Of a stretch of 64,000 nt of DNA, positions 1 to 7,072 are shown one piece after another. The notes below the pieces were generated by a model. That model was not told the origin of the DNA and made no database searches. It saw only the letters and a program-made list of their open reading frames with translations. The stretch is from Marimonas arenosa (lineage in GTDB: Bacteria > Pseudomonadota > Alphaproteobacteria > Rhodobacterales > Rhodobacteraceae): contig NZ_JANHAX010000001.1 of NCBI RefSeq assembly GCF_030848945.1, forward strand, positions 868,001-932,000, read 5' to 3'. Both the position numbers and the translations under genes were made by a program. Every line of letters starts with the position of its first letter. Position 1 is the first letter of the stretch.

Positions 1-823
1 ACCGCGCGCCCGCCTCCAGATCGCCGGCACAGGGCCGCGCCTTGATATAGGCCGCCCGTTCCCAGGTCCGCCCGAGACTTTCGTAATAACGCTCGGCCGC
101 CTCCATCGCGATACAGACCGGGGTGACCGCCGGGTCTGGGCGCAGCCGCAGATCGGTGCGAAAAACGTAACCCTCGCCGGTCAGGTCATTGAGCAGCGTC
201 GACATCTTCCGCGTCGCCCGCACAAAGCTCGACCGCGCCTCGTGGAAATCCTCCGGCTGGTACCGGGTCTCGTCGAACAGGCAGATCAAGTCGATATCCG
301 AGGAGTAGTTAAGCTCCCCTGCCCCCATCTTGCCCATCGCCAGCGCCACCCAGCCGCCGGCCGTCTCGAGGTCCGCCTCCGTGCCCCCGGGCAGCTTGCC
401 CCGCCGGATCTCCGGCGCCAGCGCCGCCCGGATCGCCAGGTCCACCGAAAGATCGGCAAACGCGGTCAACTGCCCGGTGACCCTTTCCAACAGCCAGACA
501 CCGGCCAGATCGGCCAGCGCCACCAGCAGCGCCACCCGCCGCTTGGCCCGGCGCAACTCGCCACCCAGCGCGGCATCCTCGGGCGCAATCTGGCGCAACC
601 GGGCGAATTCGGCCTCCAGCGCCGCTTCGGGGGCGTCGAGGGCCGGCCCCAGCCACTTGCCCTCTTTGGCCATCAGGCCGCTGAGATAGGGCGAACAACC
701 GCCCACGCCCTCGATCAGCCGGGCCAGGTCCCCCGACAGACCGGTGACGTGTTCCAGTGCCTCGCGGCCCCTGTCGGGTTCGAAGGCATGCGGCAGGCGG
801 GTGATACGCGATGCAAAATCCAT
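1..823 (-). CDS. glnE: Bifunctional glutamine synthetase adenylyltransferase/deadenylylase, N-terminal part (cut by window edge)
   Basis: The minus-strand frame is open from an ATG at 823 to the window edge, giving the first 274 or so residues. It carries the GlnE N-terminal nucleotidyltransferase signature GKMGAGELNYSSDIDL (about residues 164-179, with the metal-binding D176-x-D178 pair). In the family this half is the adenylyl-removing domain; the C-terminal adenylylating half lies outside the window. GlnE tunes glutamine synthetase activity in response to PII and nitrogen state in the cytosol. The gene is divergent from the YbaK-like gene across 98 bases. TTG codons in frame upstream could extend the N-terminus slightly. 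Confidence 0.9.
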   Translation of the reverse strand, partial: MDFASRITRLPHAFEPDRGREALEHVTGLSGDLARLIEGVGGCSPYLSGLMAKEGKWLGPALDAPEAALEAEFARLRQIAPEDAALGGELRRAKRRVALLVALADLAGVWLLERVTGQLTAFADLSVDLAIRAALAPEIRRGKLPGGTEADLETAGGWVALAMGKMGAGELNYSSDIDLICLFDETRYQPEDFHEARSSFVRATRKMSTLLNDLTGEGYVFRTDLRLRPDPAVTPVCIAMEAAERYYESLGRTWERAAYIKARPCAGDLEAGAR

Positions 824-921
824 GGGGCGCAAATTGGCCAGCCCCTTGTGCAAGGTCAATGACTTAACGCAAACTGGTCCGGACAGATTGCCCACAACCT
901 GCAGCACCAGGAAGGTCCCAG

Positions 922-1383
922 ATGTCAAAATCCCTCGCCCGTGTGAGACAAGCCCTGCAGAACGTCTCGGCGATCGTTCTGGAAACCGGCGAGGCGCGCA
1001 CCGCGCAAATGGCCGCGGACGAGCTTGGCGTGGCGGTCGACCAGATCGCCAAGTCGATCATTTTCCGCGGTGAAGACAGCGGCGACGCGGTTCTCTTCAT
1101 CACCGCCGGCGGCAACCAGGTCGACCACGCGAAAGCGGCCGGGCTCGCCGGCGAACCGCTGGGCAAGGCCGACGCGGCGCTGATCCGCGCCCAGACCGGC
1201 TTTGCCATCGGCGGCGTCGCGCCCGTGGGTCACCTCAACCCGATCCGTGCCTTTCTCGACCCGCGGCTGCAGGACTTCTCTCTCGTCTGGGCCGCCGCCG
1301 GCACGCCGCGGCACGTCTTCTCGGTTTCACCGGACGATCTTCTGCGAGTCTCGGGGGCCACGCTGGTCAACTTCACCCTCTGA
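922..1383 (+). CDS. YbaK/EbsC-family aminoacyl-tRNA deacylase
   Basis: The 153-residue protein matches the YbaK/EbsC fold from end to end: an N-terminal helix pair, the conserved lysine in IAKSIIFRG (about residue 45), a glycine-rich FITAGGNQVD strand and the GGVAPVGH segment near residue 95. Family members hydrolyse mischarged aminoacyl-tRNAs (Cys-tRNA-Pro, Ala-tRNA-Pro) in trans. The ATG follows a good AGGAAGG ribosome site. It stands alone, divergent from glnE. Which mischarged tRNA it edits cannot be told from the sequence. Confidence 0.88.
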   Translation: MSKSLARVRQALQNVSAIVLETGEARTAQMAADELGVAVDQIAKSIIFRGEDSGDAVLFITAGGNQVDHAKAAGLAGEPLGKADAALIRAQTGFAIGGVAPVGHLNPIRAFLDPRLQDFSLVWAAAGTPRHVFSVSPDDLLRVSGATLVNFTL

Positions 1384-1455
1384 GGACCACGGACAGCCAT
1401 TGTCCCCAAAAAATCCAAACCGCAACAAATTGAATTACAACCATAATCTGGAAAA

Positions 1456-1532
1456 ATGTAAAAATCTTTCACATTACCCCTTGCCAAACCCATCAGGGTT
1501 GCCAATCTTATCAATGTGAAAAGCATTCACAT
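1456..1532. promoter_or_regulatory. Tandem 19-bp inverted repeats, candidate operator
   Basis: Two related dyads sit in an AT-rich island before the DUF2852 gene. The first is ATGTAAA-N5-TTCACAT (1456-1474) and the second ATGTGAA-N5-TTCACAT (1514-1532). Arms are 7 bp, the spacer is 5 bp in both, and the centres are 58 bp apart. Between them TTGCCAA occurs twice (1481 and 1499). The repeated architecture suggests a dimeric regulator binding twice; the regulator is unknown. Confidence 0.5.
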
Positions 1533-1571
1533 CACGACCCGCACGGAAACGATTTGACAATGGAGACTCTG

Positions 1572-2024
1572 ATGACCACAGCCGCCCCCCACGCAGAAAC
1601 CTCTCACCGAATGGGATGGTTCGCACGGGCCGAGGCCTGGCTCGACGAGAAAGGCAAAGGTGCCTGGATCGCTGCCATGGTGCTTGGCTTCATCCTGTTC
1701 TGGCCGATCGGCCTCGCCCTTCTCTTCTACATGATCTGGAGCAAACGCATGTTCAACGGTTCCTGCGCCCGCCGCCGTCACCGCAACGGCGATGTTCGTA
1801 TCGACATCCGCGCCGCCCGACGTTCGTCCGGCAATACTGCCTTCGATGCCTACAAAGAGGAAACCCTGCGTCGGCTCGAAGACGAGCAGGAACAGTTCGA
1901 AGCGTTCCTCCAGCGCCTGCGCGACGCCAAGGACAAGGCCGAGTTCGACCAGTTCATGGACGAACGCGCCCGCGAGGCCGCCAAGCCGCGCGACACTGAC
2001 GAGGACGTCAAGCAAGAGGCCTGA
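1572..2024 (+). CDS. DUF2852 family membrane protein
   Basis: This is a small protein (150 residues from the chosen start) with one strong hydrophobic segment, WIAAMVLGFILFWPIGLALL, followed by a basic stretch and a charged C-terminal coiled coil (EDEQEQFEAFLQRLRDAKDK). That arrangement is the DUF2852 pattern of Rhodobacterales and relatives; no function is known to me. I chose the ATG at 1572 because GGAG lies 6 bases before it; an ATG at 1560 would add four residues. A 9-bp GC-rich hairpin follows the stop, and a pair of inverted repeats precedes the gene, so it may be a tightly controlled single-gene unit. Confidence 0.75.
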   Translation: MTTAAPHAETSHRMGWFARAEAWLDEKGKGAWIAAMVLGFILFWPIGLALLFYMIWSKRMFNGSCARRRHRNGDVRIDIRAARRSSGNTAFDAYKEETLRRLEDEQEQFEAFLQRLRDAKDKAEFDQFMDERAREAAKPRDTDEDVKQEA

Positions 2025-2045
2025 TCCCGACCGCTTCCACCGCTT

Positions 2046-2069
2046 CGGCCCGGCCTTCCCGCCGGGCCG
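2046..2069 (+). terminator. GC-rich hairpin after DUF2852 gene
   Basis: A perfect 9-bp stem, CGGCCCGGC pairing with GCCGGGCCG around a CTTCCC loop, begins 22 bases after the stop codon. It is followed only by GGGCTTTG, so the U-tract is weak. It probably ends or stabilises the DUF2852 transcript. Confidence 0.5.
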
Positions 2070-2108
2070 GGGCTTTGCCTGCGCCCCCGGCTCTCCTATA
2101 TCCCTGCC

Positions 2109-2555
2109 ATGACCCAACGCTGGCACCTCCCCGACCCGCACTCCCAGCCCGAGTTCTATGCCGACGTGCCGTTGAAACGGTTCCTGGCCTTCCTTTTCGA
2201 CACGGTGCTGCTCCTGATCGTTGCCCTGCTGCTGGCGCTGCTGACCTTCGGCCTGGCAGTGCTTCTGCTGGTGCCGACGTGGTGGCTGCTGAATTTCGCC
2301 TACCGCGCCATCACCCTGGCCAACGGGTCGGCCACCTGGGGCATGCGGCTTGTCGCCATCGAATTCCGCACCGCCGACGGCCGCCGCTTCGACCAGCACG
2401 AGGCGTTCCTGCACACGCTGGGGTTCATGCTGTCTTTCACATTCTTCCCGGTTCAGGTGATCTCGATGATTCTGATGGCGACCTCGCCGCGGGCACAGGG
2501 GCTGACCGACCGGATCATGGGCTGCGTCGCCATTAACCGACGGGCGCAGGCGTGA
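2109..2555 (+). CDS. RDD family membrane protein
   Basis: The 148-residue protein has the RDD layout: an N-terminal conserved Arg region (VPLKRFLAFLFD, with the R-x4-D core), two adjacent hydrophobic helices (about residues 30-70), the TWGMRLVAIEFRTADG segment, and a further membrane helix near residue 110. The last conserved motif, GLTDRIMG, is also present. RDD proteins are small inner-membrane proteins; some are linked to cation exchange, but the substrate is not deducible here. It is separated from the DUF2852 gene by a hairpin and from bpt by a promoter region, so it is probably transcribed alone. Confidence 0.82.
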   Translation: MTQRWHLPDPHSQPEFYADVPLKRFLAFLFDTVLLLIVALLLALLTFGLAVLLLVPTWWLLNFAYRAITLANGSATWGMRLVAIEFRTADGRRFDQHEAFLHTLGFMLSFTFFPVQVISMILMATSPRAQGLTDRIMGCVAINRRAQA

Positions 2556-2602
2556 CTGCGGCACGCCGTCACCGGAGCGTCACGCGTTAACACCGATTTT
2601 AA

Positions 2603-2638
2603 TCAAAGCTTTGACATCACCGCGGCGCTTGATATCGT
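2603..2638 (+). promoter_or_regulatory. Sigma-70-like promoter of bpt with overlapping palindrome
   Basis: TTGACA (2611-2616) and TATCGT (2633-2638) are spaced by 16 bp, a good housekeeping promoter. The perfect 12-bp palindrome TCAAAGCTTTGA (2603-2614) overlaps the -35 element, where a bound protein could block polymerase. Predicted transcription start is near 2645, about 20 bases before the bpt ATG. Confidence 0.5.
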
Positions 2639-2665
2639 TTCGCTGTCAACCCATTTGTCGATACC

Positions 2666-3481
2666 ATGCGCCACACCCTTCCGCTCGCACCGCAGTTCTA
2701 CGTTACCGCGCCGCAGCCCTGCCCCTATCTCGAGGGCCGGATGGAACGGAAACTGTTCACTGCCTTGCAGGGGGACAGTGCGCAGAAACTGAATGACGCG
2801 CTGTCGAAACAGGGCTTCCGGCGCTCGCAGAACGTGCTCTACCGGCCATCCTGTTCCGATTGCGCCGCCTGCCTCTCGGCCCGCATCCGGGTCGAGGACT
2901 TCGCCCCTTCACGAAGCCAGAAACGCGTGCTCAAGCGCAACGCCCATCTCGAACGCCGCGCCACCAGCCCATGGGCGACCGAGGACCAGTTCGCCCTGTT
3001 CCGCCGCTATCTCGACAGCCGCCACGCCGAGGGCGGCATGGCCGACATGGACGTATTCGAATTCGCTGCGATGATCGAGGAAACCCCGATTCGCTCGCGC
3101 GTGATCGAATACAGCGATTCCCGGACCAACGCGCTCGCCGCCGTGTGCCTGACGGATGTGCTCGATGATGGACTGTCGCTGGTCTATTCCTTCTTCGACC
3201 CGGATCTGGCGCGCAATTCGCTGGGCACCCATATCATTCTCGATCACATCGCCATCGCCCGCGATGCCAGCCTGCCCTATGTCTATCTCGGCTACTGGGT
3301 GCCGGGATCGCCCAAGATGGGTTACAAGGCCAAGTTTTCCGGGCTCGAAATCTATCATCGCGGCGAATGGCAGAAGCTCGACGACCCGTCCGCGTTCGAG
3401 GCCGACCCCCATCCGCTCTCGACCGACCCGATCGCCGAGCAGGTGGCAAATATCTCGCTGCCCAATCTCGGACGACGTTGA
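2666..3481 (+). CDS. bpt: Aspartate/glutamate leucyltransferase (arginyl-tRNA-protein transferase family)
   Basis: The 271-residue protein has the ATE/Bpt N-terminal cysteine signature (CPYLEG at residue 19, then C63-x2-C66-x2-C69), followed by the C-terminal GNAT-like core with [17 protein letters not shown] near residue 200, which is highly diagnostic. Bacterial Bpt transfers leucine from Leu-tRNA to proteins starting with Asp or Glu, marking them for ClpS/ClpAP degradation. The ATG is the only sensible start and matches family length; no obvious Shine-Dalgarno precedes it. It appears to be a single-gene transcript. Confidence 0.93.
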   Translation: MRHTLPLAPQFYVTAPQPCPYLEGRMERKLFTALQGDSAQKLNDALSKQGFRRSQNVLYRPSCSDCAACLSARIRVEDFAPSRSQKRVLKRNAHLERRATSPWATEDQFALFRRYLDSRHAEGGMADMDVFEFAAMIEETPIRSRVIEYSDSRTNALAAVCLTDVLDDGLSLVYSFFDPDLARNSLGTHIILDHIAIARDASLPYVYLGYWVPGSPKMGYKAKFSGLEIYHRGEWQKLDDPSAFEADPHPLSTDPIAEQVANISLPNLGRR

Positions 3482-3825
3482 GAGTCTCGGGCCCCGCGCC
3501 CCACCCACGTGTCATCGGACCCGGGTCATGGCGCCGACCCAAACACCCGGCCTCCCTACCCTCCACCCCGACTGGGATTCCGATGATCCGCCGGGGCTTC
3601 TGCCTGGCACGGCGCGGCGCGTTAACCTTGACGATCGGTTAATCCATACGCGATCGTCTGCCATACGCTTTGAAGCCTGCTTGCCAGCCAACATGCCAGC
3701 ATCAGCGACACCGACCGCGCGCTGCCGTTAACATCAGCATTGATGATAGGTCGGAGTCCGCGGCGACGCACCGCCCGGCGGGTCGCCCCCGGCGAGGCAT
3801 CGATCACCGCCGAATTTCCACTTGA
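3482..3825. other. Intergenic stretch without recognisable gene
   Basis: Between bpt and the ilv control region I find no convincing coding frame in either strand. It contains scattered GTTAAC-type sequences and a TTGACG (3628) without a matching -10. It could hold the 5' part of the hairpin RNA annotated just downstream. Confidence 0.4.
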
Positions 3826-3889
3826 TGCGCAAGACTCCCCGTCTTGCGCAACAATATGTCGCAGGAAAACCGCGCTGCGACATGTTTTT
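3826..3889 (+). ncRNA. Candidate two-hairpin RNA ending in an intrinsic terminator
   Basis: A perfect 10-bp hairpin (TGCGCAAGAC, loop tcccc, GTCTTGCGCA; 3826-3850) is followed after 5 bases by a 9-bp hairpin (ATGTCGCAG, 10-base loop, CTGCGACAT; 3856-3883) and then GTTTTTC. On the plus strand this is the 3' end expected of a small RNA, or a terminator for bpt read-through placed before the ilv promoter. No clear promoter of its own was found. It is not translated. Confidence 0.4.
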
Positions 3890-3903
3890 CCCGTCGTTAT
3901 CGG

Positions 3904-3932
3904 TTGACGCCCCGTTTTCGCCCCCCTAATGT
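3904..3932 (+). promoter_or_regulatory. Promoter of the ilv leader and ilvIH operon
   Basis: TTGACG (3904-3909) and TAATGT (3927-3932) are exactly 17 bp apart. The predicted start near 3939 is just ahead of the AAGGAG ribosome site of the leader peptide, so the leader would be the first thing translated. Confidence 0.6.
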
Positions 3933-3960
3933 CCGCGCACGCATGAAGGAGCGCTCGCGC

Positions 3961-4008
3961 ATGACCACGCTGATCGTACTTGTAGGAAAGACGCGCATGG
4001 GCCGGTAA
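3961..4008 (+). CDS. ilv leader peptide (branched-chain amino-acid attenuator peptide)
   Basis: A 15-residue reading frame, MTTLIVLVGKTRMGR, follows AAGGAG (3946-3951) by 9 bases. Codons 4-8 are Leu-Ile-Val-Leu-Val, the amino acids made by the enzymes downstream, and use GTA, CTT and GTA, codons unusual for this GC-rich genome. An in-frame ATG at 3943 could lengthen it by six residues. Its stop falls just before the attenuator helices. The peptide itself is presumably non-functional: ribosome stalling at codons 4-8 would report shortage of charged Leu, Ile or Val tRNA. Confidence 0.8.
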   Translation: MTTLIVLVGKTRMGR

Positions 4009-4058
4009 CGGAACCGATGTTTCGCCCCATGCGCCCCCGCCGGAACGGGGGCTTTTTT
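3993..4058 (+). promoter_or_regulatory. Transcription attenuator of ilvIH (antiterminator and terminator helices)
   Basis: GCGCATGGG (3993-4001, inside the end of the leader ORF) can pair perfectly with CCCATGCGC (4026-4034). The terminator stem GCCCCCG (4033-4039) pairs with CGGGGGC (4046-4052) around CCGGAA and is followed by six T. The two helices compete for 4033-4034 and cannot stack freely. A ribosome stalled at codons 4-8 leaves 3993-4001 free for antitermination; one that finishes the leader covers it and lets the terminator form. Confidence 0.75.
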
Positions 4059-4097
4059 ATGCGTGAAACCAAAGTGTTAGACGGAGCTTAGAGAAAG

Positions 4098-5852
4098 ATG
4101 ACACGTCAGATGAGCGGAGCGAGAATGTTGGTCCAGGCCCTCAAGGATCAGGGCGTGGAAGTGGTATTCGGCTATCCCGGCGGCGCCGTGCTTCCGATCT
4201 ATGACGAGATCTTCCAGCAGAACGACATTCGCCATGTCCTCGTCCGCCATGAACAAGGCGCCGTCCACGCCGCCGAAGGCTACGCCCGCTCCACCGGCAA
4301 GCCCGGCGTCGTCCTCGTAACCTCCGGTCCTGGTGCAACAAATGCCGTCACCGGCCTGACCGATGCGCTGATGGATTCGATCCCGCTGGTGGTGTTTTCG
4401 GGCCAGGTGCCGACCTTCATGATCGGCAACGACGCCTTTCAGGAGGCCGATACCGTCGGCATCACCCGCGCCTGCACCAAGCACAACTGGCTGGTCAAGG
4501 ACACCGGGTCGCTCTCGAGCACGATACACGAGGCCTTCCACGTCGCGACCTCCGGCCGCCCCGGCCCGGTGTTGATCGACATCCCAAAGGACGTGCAATT
4601 CGCCGCCGCCGCCTACACCCCGCCGCAGAAGACCAAGACCTCGCACTACCAGCCGCAGGTCAAGGGCGACATGGAGGCCATCACCGAACTGGTTGAAGCC
4701 ATTGAAAAGGCAAAGAAACCGATTTTCTACACTGGCGGCGGTGTGATCAACTCGGGCTCTGCGGCCAGCCAGCTCCTGCGCGAACTGGTGGACGCCACGG
4801 GCTTTCCCATCACCTCGACGTTGATGGGGCTCGGCGCTTATCCCGGAAGTGGCGACAAGTGGCTTGGCATGCTTGGCATGCATGGTCTCTACGAGGCCAA
4901 CATGGCCATGCACGGCTGCGATCTGATGATCAATGTCGGCGCCCGCTTCGACGACCGCATCACCGGCCTGGTCTCGGCCTTCAGCCCGAATTCGAAGAAA
5001 GCACATATCGATATCGACCCGAGCTCGATAAACAAGGTGATCAAGGCCGATATCCCGATCGTCGGCGATGTCGGCCATGTGCTTGAAGATATTCTGAAGG
5101 TCTGGAAAGCCCGCGGCCGTAGGACTGACAAGGAAGGGCTGCAGAACTGGTGGGCCCAGATCGAGCAGTGGAGAAAGATTGACTGCCTGAACTTCAAACA
5201 GGACGGCAAGGCGATCAAACCGCAATACGCGATCCAGCGGCTTGAGGCTCTCACCAGGGACATGGACCGCTACGTGACAACCGAAGTCGGCCAACACCAG
5301 ATGTGGGCCGCTCAGTACATGACCTTCAATGATCCGAACCGCTGGATGACCTCGGGGGGCCTGGGCACCATGGGCTATGGCCTACCGGCATCCGTTGGCG
5401 TGCAGATGGCGCACCCCGAAGCACTGGTCATCAACGTCGCCGGCGAGGCCTCGTGGCTGATGAATATGCAGGAAATGGGCACTGCGGTGCAATTCCGCCT
5501 GCCGGTCAAGCAGTTCATCCTGAACAATGAACGGCTTGGCATGGTGCGCCAGTGGCAGGAACTTTTGCACGGTGAACGCTATTCCCATAGCTGGTCCGAA
5601 GCATTGCCGGATTTCGTGAAACTCGCAGAAGCGTTCGGGGCCAAGGGCATCAAGGTCGACAAGGCTGCCGACCTCGACGAGGCAATCAAAGAGATGATCG
5701 CCTATGACGGCCCGGTGATCATGGACGTGCTGGTCGAGAAACACGAAAACTGTTTCCCGATGATCCCCTCGGGCGAACCGCACAACAAGATGTTGCTCGG
5801 CGAGGCCAGCACCAAGGACGCCATCGGCTCGAAAGGGGCTGTTCTGGTCTGA
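4098..5852 (+). CDS. ilvI: Acetolactate synthase, large catalytic subunit
   Basis: The 584-residue thiamine-diphosphate enzyme has the expected order: PYR domain with the catalytic glutamate in [15 protein letters not shown] (E52), the central FAD-type domain, and the PP domain. It condenses pyruvate (or pyruvate plus 2-oxobutyrate) for Val, Leu and Ile synthesis. In the PP domain the usual GDGS metal motif reads GEAS (E450), followed by [11 protein letters not shown]; the family normally has Asp at this place. It follows the attenuator by 39 bases and is followed by its regulatory subunit after 30 bases. A ribosome site is weak (GGAG at 4083, or AGAGAAAG next to the ATG). Confidence 0.95.
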   Translation: MTRQMSGARMLVQALKDQGVEVVFGYPGGAVLPIYDEIFQQNDIRHVLVRHEQGAVHAAEGYARSTGKPGVVLVTSGPGATNAVTGLTDALMDSIPLVVFSGQVPTFMIGNDAFQEADTVGITRACTKHNWLVKDTGSLSSTIHEAFHVATSGRPGPVLIDIPKDVQFAAAAYTPPQKTKTSHYQPQVKGDMEAITELVEAIEKAKKPIFYTGGGVINSGSAASQLLRELVDATGFPITSTLMGLGAYPGSGDKWLGMLGMHGLYEANMAMHGCDLMINVGARFDDRITGLVSAFSPNSKKAHIDIDPSSINKVIKADIPIVGDVGHVLEDILKVWKARGRRTDKEGLQNWWAQIEQWRKIDCLNFKQDGKAIKPQYAIQRLEALTRDMDRYVTTEVGQHQMWAAQYMTFNDPNRWMTSGGLGTMGYGLPASVGVQMAHPEALVINVAGEASWLMNMQEMGTAVQFRLPVKQFILNNERLGMVRQWQELLHGERYSHSWSEALPDFVKLAEAFGAKGIKVDKAADLDEAIKEMIAYDGPVIMDVLVEKHENCFPMIPSGEPHNKMLLGEASTKDAIGSKGAVLV

Positions 5853-5882
5853 CCCGGACCGCGCAGATAAGGATTTGTTCAC

Positions 5883-6443
5883 ATGTCAGCACTAAAAATC
5901 AAAAAAGGCTCGACCAAGCATTCGGCTTACAACCTGCGCCCGACCTTCAGCGATGTGGAGGAAAGCCACACCATCGCCGTCGTGGTCGACAACGAACCGG
6001 GCGTGCTGGCGCGCGTCATCGGGCTGTTTTCAGGCCGGGGCTACAACATCGAAAGCCTGACCGTGGCCGAGGTCGACCATACCGGCCATACCAGCCGGAT
6101 CACCATCGTCACCAACGGGACACCGCAGGTGATCGAACAGATCAAGGCGCAGCTCGGACGCATCGTGCCGGTCCACGAGGTCCATGACCTCACGGTCGAA
6201 GGCGCGGCAGTCGAGCGGGAACTGGCACTGCTGAAGGTTCATGGCGACGGCGAAAAACGAGTCGAGGCTTTGCGGCTCGCGGATATCTTTCGCGCCAACG
6301 TGGTCGACAGTACGTTGGAAAGTTTCGTGTTCGAGATTACCGGCACGCCGGAAAAGATCGATGCCTTTGCCGATTTGATGCGCCCGCTGGGTCTCGAAGA
6401 GGTTGCCCGCACTGGTGTCGCCGCCCTGTCCCGCGGGATCTAA
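5883..6443 (+). CDS. ilvH: Acetolactate synthase, small regulatory subunit
   Basis: The 186-residue protein has an N-terminal ACT domain (about residues 28-100, HTIAVVVDNEPGVLARVIGLF then GRGYNIESLTV) and the C-terminal ALS small-subunit domain ending ARTGVAALSRGI. It binds the large subunit and gives valine feedback. The first 28 residues (KKGSTKHSAYNLRPTFSD) are an extension seen in alphaproteobacterial IlvH. It is the second gene of the ilvIH operon and thus also under the leader attenuator. ilvC is not in this window. Confidence 0.95.
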   Translation: MSALKIKKGSTKHSAYNLRPTFSDVEESHTIAVVVDNEPGVLARVIGLFSGRGYNIESLTVAEVDHTGHTSRITIVTNGTPQVIEQIKAQLGRIVPVHEVHDLTVEGAAVERELALLKVHGDGEKRVEALRLADIFRANVVDSTLESFVFEITGTPEKIDAFADLMRPLGLEEVARTGVAALSRGI

Positions 6444-6446
6444 TCG

Positions 6447-6803
6447 TCAAGAAGCGAGGCGCCTGGTCTCACCGCGCGGCGCGAACCGTACCACGTTGCT
6501 GCCGGATGCTGCCGTGTCCGTGGCATGCATAGCCGGATGCCCGTCCCCGATGCTGGCGCCACGCGCAATCAGGCTTTCGGCGAGTCCGGGGTATTGCTGC
6601 TCGGCGATCAGCTTGGGCTCGGTCGCCAGACGCATGTCGCGTCCTTCGCTGACATGGAACGACACCAGATCGCCGGCATCGAGAGAGCAGCCGTCGAAGA
6701 CGCTGTCTTTGCTTCCATGGTAGAACGCCAGATCACCGTGATCCTCGCACCAGATCACGGCCTTGTTTTCGTCTTTTTGGCTCCAGAGAACGACACCATA
6801 CAT
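6447..6803 (-). CDS. Conserved small protein of unknown function
   Basis: I do not recognise a named family. The 118-residue product begins MYGVVLWSQKDENKAVIWCE and continues with DHGDLAFYH, a beta-rich opening that resembles small OB/cold-shock-like barrels (a basic/aromatic GVV-W strand, then DAGDLVSFHV), then a Ser/Gly-rich low-complexity tail. The ATG at 6803 is preferred; a TTG four codons earlier is possible. It ends 3 bases from ilvH and is divergent from the XRE regulator across a region holding two identical operators, so the two genes may be co-regulated. Confidence 0.6.
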   Translation of the reverse strand: MYGVVLWSQKDENKAVIWCEDHGDLAFYHGSKDSVFDGCSLDAGDLVSFHVSEGRDMRLATEPKLIAEQQYPGLAESLIARGASIGDGHPAMHATDTAASGSNVVRFAPRGETRRLAS

Positions 6804-6914
6804 GACAAGCCCCAACCTTGTTTCCTCGGAACGATTTTTTGAAATTCCGGCCTTGTTGCAAACTCCTGAATACGTGTCTTGGCTGTCTGTTATTGTGTCA
6901 TCAACGCGCGCTTA

Positions 6915-6954
6915 TGACGCGACATGGCGTCAGGATTGACGCAGTTTTGCGTCA
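6915..6954. promoter_or_regulatory. Twin operators TGACGC-N6-GCGTCA
   Basis: Two identical 18-bp dyads, TGACGC-N6-GCGTCA, lie at 6915-6932 and 6937-6954. Their centres are 22 bp apart, i.e. two helical turns, putting both on one face of the helix. They sit between the divergent small unknown gene and the XRE regulator gene, so autoregulation by that regulator is the simplest idea; this is inference. Confidence 0.6.
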
Positions 6955-7072
6955 CACCACGACCAACGGTCTGCTAGGATGACAAGGGAATCGGCAAAGG
7001 ACCGAACACCGCGATGAAAACTTGGGACAAGTCGGCCACGTGACGACGAAGTACGGACAAGGTACAGGTCAA

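Noticed and set aside
242-862. Long plus-strand frame opposite glnE
   Set aside because: It is the antisense shadow of glnE: composition is Gln/Arg/Pro-rich and no motif is present, while the minus strand has clear GlnE motifs.
3619-3645. Possible CtrA site in the bpt-ilv gap
   Set aside because: The two TTAA elements are 13 bp apart rather than 7, so they do not match the consensus.
4077-5297. Minus-strand frame of about 400 codons inside ilvI
   Set aside because: High-GC shadow of the acetolactate synthase gene; no family pattern and no ribosome site.
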